DNA of 45,850 nucleotides, taken from contig JAGWYK010000010.1 of NCBI GenBank assembly GCA_018969405.1, positions 1 to 45,850 of the forward strand, written 5' to 3'. The notes beneath the pieces were generated by a model that saw nothing but the letters and a program-made list of their open reading frames with translations, made no database searches and was not told where the DNA came from. Positions within the stretch are counted from its first letter, which is position 1, and each line of letters opens with the position of its first letter. Shown piece after piece: positions 40,564-45,850 of the stretch. This DNA is from Acidobacteriota bacterium. Its GTDB lineage: Bacteria; Actinomycetota; Acidimicrobiia; Acidimicrobiales; Acidimicrobilacustridaceae. The position numbers and the translations under genes were made by a program.

Positions 40564-41912
40564 CCCGGTGGCGCTCGGCGGCGTGCGTCGTCGCGCTGAT
40601 GGCCCTCGCCCTGGCGCTGGTGATCGGCCACGTGCAGGACTACGACACCATCTCGCCGATCGACGAGTCGCAGCATCTCGACTACCTCATCAATGCCGGT
40701 GATGGTCACCTCGTCGGGCTCGGGGATCTGATCGGTCAACGCACCATGCGTGCCGAGACCTGCCACCGTCTCGACGCCGAGTTCGACGTCAAGATCCCCC
40801 CCTGCGTCACCGATGCCGGCACCGTGCTCGATCCGGCGACGTTCCAGGAGTCCGGATACAACACCGCCGCGATCCACCCCCCGACCTACTACGTCGTCGA
40901 TGGGGTGCTGGCACGGGTGATCGCCGCCGTGGTGCCCTTCGCCGGTGACGATGTCGTCACCAACGGCCGCATCGCCGGTGCGGTGTGGCTGATGGCGGCG
41001 GTCGGGGCGATGTGGCTGCTGCTGCGCGAGGTGGGCGCCGGCCGGGTCCTCAGCTCATCGATCATCGCCATCGCCATCACCGCACCCACGGTGCTGTTCG
41101 CAGCCGCCACGATCAACAACGACGGCACGGCGCTGCTGTGCGGCGCACTGCTGGTCTGGGCGGTGCTGCGCTGGGAGCGCGGTCGGCTGTCACTCGGTGT
41201 GGTGCTGCTCGCCTCGGCGCTGTGTGCCGCCACCAAGGTCACAAACCTCATCGCCGTGGCCGTCGTCATGATCTATCTGCTGCTGCGCAGCGATCGTTCT
41301 CCGCTCGGGCGGGTCCGCACCGCCGGCTGGTCCGAACCGGTCCGAACCTTCGTGCGGCGCGAACGGCGACGGCTGCTCGCCCTCGGTGGGCTCATCGCTG
41401 CTGCGGTGGGTGTGGCGCTGGTCTGGCAGGTCGTGGCGATGGCACTGGCCACCGTCCCCGGATCCGACATCCCCATGACCCAGCGCTACACCGTGGACAC
41501 CTTCCCGGTGGGTCCGCTCGTGGGCGCATGGCGTCAGACCATCGACCCGCTGTTCGGTCCCTACCTGGCGCCGTTCATGCGCAACGACCTCATCACCCTG
41601 ATCTCCGGGGTGACCGCCGCGGCGCTGGTGATCCTGGCCGTGGTGGCGCTGGCCCGGAACCCCAGGGGTTCCCGGGCGCGGACGCTCGCCGTCGCCGGCC
41701 TCACGGCCGGCCTCATCGCCGGTCCCGCCATCGTCCTGTTCAACTACCTGGCCCAGCGGGTCTACGTCGACATCCCGTTCCGCTATGCGCTGGTGATCGT
41801 CCCCACCCTGCTGGCCGCCGGTGCCTCGGTGCTGCGCTCCCGCCCGGCGACGGTGGCGACGGCGCTGTGGGCGGCGCTGAGCGTGGCGGCCGTCGGCATG
41901 GCGATCCTCTGA
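40560..41912 (+). CDS. GT-C-like multi-pass membrane glycosyltransferase (DUF2142-like)
   Basis: 450 residues with about nine to ten membrane segments. The first loop after the N-terminal helix has SPIDESQHLDYL, an acidic DE motif in the position of the catalytic aspartate loop of GT-C enzymes that use lipid-linked sugars, followed by a long extracytoplasmic loop with two Cys (ETCHRL, IPPCVT) and HPPTYYV. Then LFAAATINNDGTALL and ALCAATKVTNL follow as in DUF2142/GT83-type proteins. Coupled to rmlA by a 4-base overlap, so it probably uses lipid-linked sugars in polysaccharide assembly, perhaps those made by the GT2-DUF2304 pairs nearby. Exact family uncertain. Confidence 0.75.
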   Translation: MTRWRSAACVVALMALALALVIGHVQDYDTISPIDESQHLDYLINAGDGHLVGLGDLIGQRTMRAETCHRLDAEFDVKIPPCVTDAGTVLDPATFQESGYNTAAIHPPTYYVVDGVLARVIAAVVPFAGDDVVTNGRIAGAVWLMAAVGAMWLLLREVGAGRVLSSSIIAIAITAPTVLFAAATINNDGTALLCGALLVWAVLRWERGRLSLGVVLLASALCAATKVTNLIAVAVVMIYLLLRSDRSPLGRVRTAGWSEPVRTFVRRERRRLLALGGLIAAAVGVALVWQVVAMALATVPGSDIPMTQRYTVDTFPVGPLVGAWRQTIDPLFGPYLAPFMRNDLITLISGVTAAALVILAVVALARNPRGSRARTLAVAGLTAGLIAGPAIVLFNYLAQRVYVDIPFRYALVIVPTLLAAGASVLRSRPATVATALWAALSVAAVGMAIL

Positions 41913-41923
41913 CCGGCCATGGG

Positions 41924-41930
41924 TAACAAT
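41924..41930 (+). promoter_or_regulatory. -10-like TAACAAT before the leader frame of the flippase
   Basis: TAACAAT is one of the most AT-rich stretches in this part of the window and ends 9 bases before ATG 41940. Confidence 0.45.
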
Positions 41931-41939
41931 GTCGGTCCG

Positions 41940-42056
41940 ATGGCCGGATCCCTGACGGGTCAGGCGGGACCTGACCCGGGACCTGACCCGGGACCGGTCC
42001 CTCGAACGGACCCTCGAACGGACCCGAGCGCGGACCCACGAACGGATGCACGATGA
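41940..42056 (+). CDS. Putative 38-codon Pro/Asp repeat leader peptide coupled to the flippase
   Basis: Opens at ATG 41940 just after a TAACAAT box and ends with TGA at 42054-42056 in a classic ATGA overlap with the flippase ATG at 42053. The peptide starts MAGSLTGQA and continues as four-residue units: GPDP twice, GPV, then PRTD, PRTD, PSAD, PRTD and AR. These correspond to 12-bp DNA repeats, a multiple of three, which keeps the frame. No ribosome site is visible for the flippase ATG itself, so delivery of ribosomes through this frame is plausible. Not known as a family; expression is unproven. Confidence 0.5.
   Translation: MAGSLTGQAGPDPGPDPGPVPRTDPRTDPSADPRTDAR
41966..42046 (+). repeat. 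12-bp tandem repeats in the flippase leader
   Basis: GGGACCTGACCC occurs twice (41966-41977, 41978-41989). CCCTCGAACGGA occurs twice exactly (41999-42010, 42011-42022), then a degenerate unit (42023-42034) and a third copy with one mismatch (42035-42046). Copy number could vary between strains. Confidence 0.85.
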
Positions 42057-43378
42057 CCAACCTGATCCGGAGATTCCGACACCTCGCCGACGCCATCCCC
42101 ACCGGCACGATGTCGGTGGGCCTCGGCATCGCCATCTCCTCGATCGCCTCCTACGCCTTCGTCGTCGTCTCGCTCAACTCCCTCCAGGGCGATGCCACGG
42201 CGGCCTTCTCGGCGTTCTGGGCCGTGGTGTTCGTGATCGGTCCCGGGTTCTTCCTGCCCCTCGAGCAGGAGGTGGCCCGCGCGCTGTCCCATCGTCGTGC
42301 TCAGGACCTCGGTGGGCGTCCGCTGGTGCTGCGGGCGGTTCGGATGGCGGTGATCCTCACCGTGGTCCTCGTGGTGGCGGTGCTGGCGGCCACGCCGTGG
42401 CTGTCGCGTGAGATCTACCGCGGCGACGATCTGTTCGCCCTGAGCCTGTCGCTGTCGCTGGTGTCGTTCTGCATGCTCCACCTCACCCGTGGTGTGCTCG
42501 CCGGGCTGGGGCGGTTCCGCGCCTACGGCGAACTGATCGCCATCGACGCCATCATCCGGGTGCTCCTCGCCATCGGGCTGTCGGTGGCCGGCGTCGACTC
42601 CGCCGGGATGTTCGCCCTGTGCCTCGCCGTGGCGCCGCTGCTCACCCTTCCGATCGTGCTGCTGCGGGCCCGTCCGCATCTCGCGACCGGGCCCGAAGCG
42701 CCGATGTCGGAGCTCTCGGTCAACATCGGCTGGCTGCTGGCGGCGTCGGTGCTGGTGCAGCTGGTGTCCTACGCCCCGCTGCTGGGGGTCAACCTGCTCT
42801 CGAGCGACGCCGATCAGGCCATCGTGACCGGCTTCGCCTCGGCGTTCTTCGTGGCCCGTGTGCCCATCCTCGCCTTCCAGGCGGTGCAGGGGACCCTGCT
42901 GCCGAAACTGGCGGGACTCGCCGGTGCCGGGCAGCACGACGAGTTCCGTCGCGGGTTCAACCGGCTGATGTCGGTGGTGGTGGCGATCGCCGTGCTCGGC
43001 ACGCTGGGTGCGTTCATCGCCGGTCCGTTCGTCGGCGGCATCCTGTTCAAGGACTTCACCATGTCGGCCGGATCACTCGCCCTGCTGGCGGCGGGCAGCG
43101 GTGTGTTCATCGTGGCGCTCACCATGGCCCAGGCCCTCGTCGCCCTCGGCGACCATCGGGTCACCGCCATCGCCTGGGGCATCGGCTGCGTCGTGTCGCT
43201 GATCGCCATGGCGCTGATCTCCGGTCTCGAACTGCGGGTCGATCTCGGATTCCTGCTGGGTTCGGCCGCCTCCGGTCTCACCATGGCCATCGCCCTGCGC
43301 CTCGAGCAGCGCAAGATGGCCTCCACCGGCATCGGCGCCCTGGTCGACGCCATCGAGCACGAACCCATCGAGCTCTGA
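42053..43378 (+). CDS. Polysaccharide flippase (MOP/Wzx-like)
   Basis: 441 residues with about twelve hydrophobic segments, starting TGTMSVGLGIAISSIASYAFVVVSL and ending LRLEQRKMASTGIGALVDAIEHEP. The topology and the pattern of paired helices match MOP exporters that flip lipid-linked oligosaccharides. ATG 42053 overlaps the leader peptide stop. Surroundings (rmlA, GT-C-like protein, GT2 enzymes) fit export of a surface polysaccharide unit. A lipid II (MurJ-type) role is less likely because MurJ has a different N-terminal motif set and about 14 helices. Confidence 0.85.
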   Translation: MTNLIRRFRHLADAIPTGTMSVGLGIAISSIASYAFVVVSLNSLQGDATAAFSAFWAVVFVIGPGFFLPLEQEVARALSHRRAQDLGGRPLVLRAVRMAVILTVVLVVAVLAATPWLSREIYRGDDLFALSLSLSLVSFCMLHLTRGVLAGLGRFRAYGELIAIDAIIRVLLAIGLSVAGVDSAGMFALCLAVAPLLTLPIVLLRARPHLATGPEAPMSELSVNIGWLLAASVLVQLVSYAPLLGVNLLSSDADQAIVTGFASAFFVARVPILAFQAVQGTLLPKLAGLAGAGQHDEFRRGFNRLMSVVVAIAVLGTLGAFIAGPFVGGILFKDFTMSAGSLALLAAGSGVFIVALTMAQALVALGDHRVTAIAWGIGCVVSLIAMALISGLELRVDLGFLLGSAASGLTMAIALRLEQRKMASTGIGALVDAIEHEPIEL

Positions 43379-43418
43379 CCCCTCTGGGGGTCGACCTCCC
43401 CGGTCTCGGCTCCGCCGG

Positions 43419-43424
43419 TACCGT
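43419..43424 (+). promoter_or_regulatory. -10 box TACCGT for the GH25 gene (leaderless)
   Basis: TACCGT ends 6 bases before ATG 43431. Confidence 0.5.
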
Positions 43425-43430
43425 TCCCGT

Positions 43431-44864
43431 ATGCGTCGAGCGGTTCCCGCCCTGTCCGCCGCGCCCGTCGCGGCCCGCCGGAAGGTTCTCCCGGCCTCGG
43501 TCCTCGCGCCGGTCCTGGCGGCGATCCTGACGGTGCTCGTCCTCGCGGCGCCGGCGGAGGCGCTCATCACCGGGGTCGACGTCGCCAGCTACCAGCATCC
43601 CGGCGGCAAGCCGATCGACTGGGTGAAGGTCCGCGCCGCAGGGCACCGCTATGCGCTGGTCAAGGCCACCGAGGCCACCACCTACACCAATCCCTACTTC
43701 ACCGCCGACTGGTCGGGGGCGGCGGCCGCCGGGCTGTACCGAGGGGCCTATCACTACGCACGACCGGCACTGCCGTACTCCACCGCCCTCGATCAGGCTC
43801 GCTACTTCGTGTCGAAGGCGGGTTCGATGACCGGTCCGCTCGACATCGGCGCCGTGCTCGATCTCGAGGAGCGGGGCGGGCTGACCAAGAGCCAGCTCGC
43901 CACCTGGACGCGCACCTGGTTGGCCGAGGTGGAGCGGCTCACCGGTCGCGCCCCCATGATCTACACCGGCTACTACTTCTGGAAGGACGCACTGGGGAAC
44001 CCCACCGACATCGCCGCATCGCACCGACTGTGGCTGGCGAGCTATCCGAACGACCCCGACAGCACGACCTTCCGACCACTCGTGCCCGCAGGGTGGTCGA
44101 CCTGGACCTTCTGGCAGTACCGGTCCGACGGCACCGTGCCCGGAATCCCGTGGCGGGTCGACATGAACCGCTTCTGCTGCGATGAGGCGGCGCTGGCGGC
44201 GCTGGCCGGATCAGGCGCAGGAGCGGGCGCCCCGTTCGGTTCCTTCGACGGCATCTCCTCGGCGGGCACCACCATCTCGGTGAGCGGTTGGGCCATCGAT
44301 CCCGACACCACCGACCCGATCGATGTGCACGTCTACGTCGACGGGGTCTGGGCCACCTCGGCCTCGGCCGGGGTCGCCCGCCCCGATGTCGACGCTGCGC
44401 TCAGCGGGTTCTTCGGACCGGATCACGGGTTCCAGATCAGTCTGCGCAGCACCGTGGGCACCCACTCGGTGTGCGTGTACGCCATCGACAGCCGTGCCGG
44501 GACCAATCCGCTGCTCGGGTGCCGATCGGTGACGGTGTTCTCCGATGACCCCTTCGGCAATCTCGAGGTCGCGCTGTCGGTCTACGGCTACAACTACCTC
44601 AAGGGGTGGGCGCTCGATCCCTCCACCGACGCCTCCATCGAGGTCACGGCGTACCTGTACTCGTTCTCGCTGGGGACCTGGCAGAAGGTTCGGCTCGACG
44701 CCTCGGTCGATCGACCCGATGTGGCGGCGGCCCACGGCCGGGGAGCGGCCCACGGGTTCGTGTTCCAGGACCTGCGCCGCGGGGTCGGACCCCAGTTCGC
44801 CTGCGTGGTCGCCACCAACGTCGGTGACGGCGCGAACGCCTTCGTCGGCTGCGCGATGTTCTGA
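43431..44864 (+). CDS. Secreted GH25 lysozyme (muramidase) with two surface repeats
   Basis: 477 residues. An N-terminal signal with basic start and hydrophobic core (about 15-44) ends at APAEA, a likely signal peptidase site. Residues about 46-250 are a GH25 muramidase: GVDVASYQ with D50, YALVKATEATTYTNPYF, and the catalytic DLE pair D144 and E146 in GAVLDLEERGG, then IYTGYYFW and FWQYRSDGTVPGI...VDMNRF. After a Gly/Ala linker two repeats follow (268-372 and 373-477) of the same type as in the protein at 37100-39424 (GW.IDPDT, VDG, RPDV, HGF, SVCVYA, LGC). It cleaves peptidoglycan; the repeats may bind the wall or a polysaccharide (inference). Confidence 0.92.
   Translation: MRRAVPALSAAPVAARRKVLPASVLAPVLAAILTVLVLAAPAEALITGVDVASYQHPGGKPIDWVKVRAAGHRYALVKATEATTYTNPYFTADWSGAAAAGLYRGAYHYARPALPYSTALDQARYFVSKAGSMTGPLDIGAVLDLEERGGLTKSQLATWTRTWLAEVERLTGRAPMIYTGYYFWKDALGNPTDIAASHRLWLASYPNDPDSTTFRPLVPAGWSTWTFWQYRSDGTVPGIPWRVDMNRFCCDEAALAALAGSGAGAGAPFGSFDGISSAGTTISVSGWAIDPDTTDPIDVHVYVDGVWATSASAGVARPDVDAALSGFFGPDHGFQISLRSTVGTHSVCVYAIDSRAGTNPLLGCRSVTVFSDDPFGNLEVALSVYGYNYLKGWALDPSTDASIEVTAYLYSFSLGTWQKVRLDASVDRPDVAAAHGRGAAHGFVFQDLRRGVGPQFACVVATNVGDGANAFVGCAMF
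44232..44861 (+). repeat. Two protein-level repeats (RPDV/HGF type) in the GH25 enzyme
   Basis: Copies near 44232-44546 and 44547-44861. Both keep GW...DP, RPDV, HGF and a C-terminal GC. The second has an altered VDG region and ends in AMF, matching the end of the protein. Confidence 0.7.
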
Positions 44865-44867
44865 CCA

Positions 44868-44883
44868 CCGCGGCCCTTCGCGG
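44868..44883. terminator. Possible bidirectional hairpin between convergent genes
   Basis: CCGCG-GCCCTT-CGCGG (5-bp stem) is centred in the 30-base gap between the GH25 gene and the convergent glycosyltransferase. Weak without a T-run. Confidence 0.3.
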
Positions 44884-44894
44884 AAGTCCCCGTC

Positions 44895-45850
44895 TCAGCG
44901 GTCGATGAACCGCACCGCGGTGCGCCAGTAGAGGGCGAGCAGCCGTTCGATGATGACCGGCGGATGGGTGTCGGGGAGGTTGCCGGGTCGCAGATGTGTG
45001 GCGAACAGGCCGAGCAGATGTCCGGGTGGGGCGGTGCGAGCTCCCATGACCTGGGTGCGCCGGGCGCGGAGGTTCCGACGCTCGGCCAGAACGGCACGGT
45101 AGGACCGCAGCTTCTGGGGGAACCAGCCCTGACGCAGGGCCAGCGCGCAGAGGCCGAGTTCCATGAGCACCAGCAACGGCAGGATCGCCATGAGGTGACG
45201 CGAGTCGAGGCAGGTCAGCATGGTCGCCAGTCGGTTGCGTTCCAGCAGGAAGAACTTCTCGGGGTTGCGCGAGAACTCGTAGCGATGCACCACGACGGCG
45301 TCGGGCACGAACAGGATCGCCAGCCCGGCCTGCCAGACCCGGAGGCTGAACTCGGTGTCCTCGAAGTAGGCGAAGAACCACTCGGGGAGTCCGCCGAGCC
45401 GGTCCCAGAGCTCTCGGCGGCACATCATGGCGGCCCCGCTGGCCGAGAGCACCTCGAACTGCTCGGGGAACCGATCGGCGGGTTCGTCGAAGTGGCCGGC
45501 CCAGCTGAGGCCGAGGAAACTCATCTCGTTGCCGGCTGAGTTCATCCGGTCGGGTGCATCGGCGAGGCGCAGCGAGGCCGTCGCCACCCCGACCTCGGGG
45601 CGTCGGGCCACCGCGGCCAGCGCCGCCAGGGCACCCGGTTCGACCACCGCATCGGGATTGACGAGGGCGACGAGGGGGGCGGAGGAGGCGGCGACACCGA
45701 GGTTGCATCCCTCGGCGAACCCGGTGTTGCGTCCCGGCCGCACCACCGAGACGTCCGGATGGGACTCGAAGGAGGCGATGGTGGCCTCCGAGCCGCCGTT
45801 CTCCACGAGCACCACCTCCACGCCGACGCCGGTGGATCGCAGCGCAGCGG
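44895..45850 (-). CDS. GT2 glycosyltransferase, rhamnosyltransferase-like (truncated by window end)
   Basis: The frame runs off the right edge; about 318 residues are visible. GT-A fold: VVLVENGGS, GRNTGFAEGCNLG, LVNPDAVVEPGAL (metal-binding DxD equivalent in NPD), FFAYFEDTEFSLRVWQAG and a hydrophobic segment near the C-terminus (LMAILPLLVLMELGLCALAL). This pattern fits WbbL-type rhamnosyl or similar transferases that extend cell-surface glycans; rmlA upstream on the other strand could supply dTDP-sugars. The first in-frame GTG (45821) is internal, since the frame and the typical N-terminus continue to the window edge. Confidence 0.85.
   Translation of the reverse strand, partial: AALRSTGVGVEVVLVENGGSEATIASFESHPDVSVVRPGRNTGFAEGCNLGVAASSAPLVALVNPDAVVEPGALAALAAVARRPEVGVATASLRLADAPDRMNSAGNEMSFLGLSWAGHFDEPADRFPEQFEVLSASGAAMMCRRELWDRLGGLPEWFFAYFEDTEFSLRVWQAGLAILFVPDAVVVHRYEFSRNPEKFFLLERNRLATMLTCLDSRHLMAILPLLVLMELGLCALALRQGWFPQKLRSYRAVLAERRNLRARRTQVMGARTAPPGHLLGLFATHLRPGNLPDTHPPVIIERLLALYWRTAVRFIDR

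Noticed and set aside
1-45850. Mobile elements, integrases, tRNA or rRNA genes, restriction or toxin-antitoxin systems
   Set aside because: None seen. Composition and gene content are even and housekeeping-like throughout, with no sign of recent insertion.

Overview
The window is about 45.8 kb of very GC-rich, densely packed bacterial chromosome and appears to come from an actinobacterium. The evidence is a mycothiol cysteine ligase (MshC-type), a phosphatidylinositol mannoside (PIM) locus in the mycobacterial order (thrS, HIT protein, pgsA, PIM acyltransferase, pimA, then pdxS, pdxT, yebC), many GTG starts, 4-base ATGA/GTGA overlaps, and TAnnnT -10 boxes 6-10 bases before the start codon. 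I infer a member of the Acidimicrobiia or a related deep-branching lineage rather than a mycobacterium. I see no rRNA, tRNA, CRISPR array, insertion sequence or phage gene.

Layout. 0-12 kb: mycothiol ligase, thrS, and the PIM block, interrupted by a metal-less HtpX-like pseudopeptidase with a DUF3048 lipoprotein, then vitamin B6 synthesis and yebC. 12-15.5 kb: a small lipoprotein and a peroxiredoxin facing a minus-strand operon (TIGR01777 epimerase, SRPBCC protein, RsgA GTPase). 15.5-19.2 kb: a 30-residue membrane protein and the circularly permuted ATP-grasp / alpha-E / transglutaminase cassette. 19.3-24 kb: the lipoate block, namely dihydrolipoyl dehydrogenase, an E2 acyltransferase, and a single reading frame joining octanoyltransferase (LipB) to lipoyl synthase (LipA). 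24-32.4 kb: M24 peptidase, an unknown membrane protein, cobalamin-dependent metH facing a cobalamin adenosyltransferase, and leucyl aminopeptidase. 32.5-45.8 kb: a cell-surface polysaccharide and cell-wall region with two mirror-image GT2+DUF2304 gene pairs, a sirtuin, a rhodanese-ThiF sulfur-activation enzyme, two secreted proteins sharing a ~105-residue repeat, a sugar-nucleotide synthase, a GT-C-like membrane protein, a flippase and a truncated glycosyltransferase.

The most notable points are: (1) the LipB-LipA fusion that still carries a well-formed internal ribosome site and GTG at the expected LipA N-terminus; (2) two short promoter-proximal reading frames, one built of 12-bp in-frame tandem units, that end in 4-base overlaps with the following gene; (3) the pseudopeptidase, in which all metal ligands are lost; (4) a 25-bp palindrome resembling an Rrf2/IscR-type operator before the rhodanese-ThiF gene; (5) mirrored glycosyltransferase modules driven by overlapping divergent promoters; and (6) pervasive apparently leaderless transcription, where some TAG stop codons also serve as the first bases of the next gene's -10 box. 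All functions are assigned by motif recognition and remembered family knowledge, without database searches.
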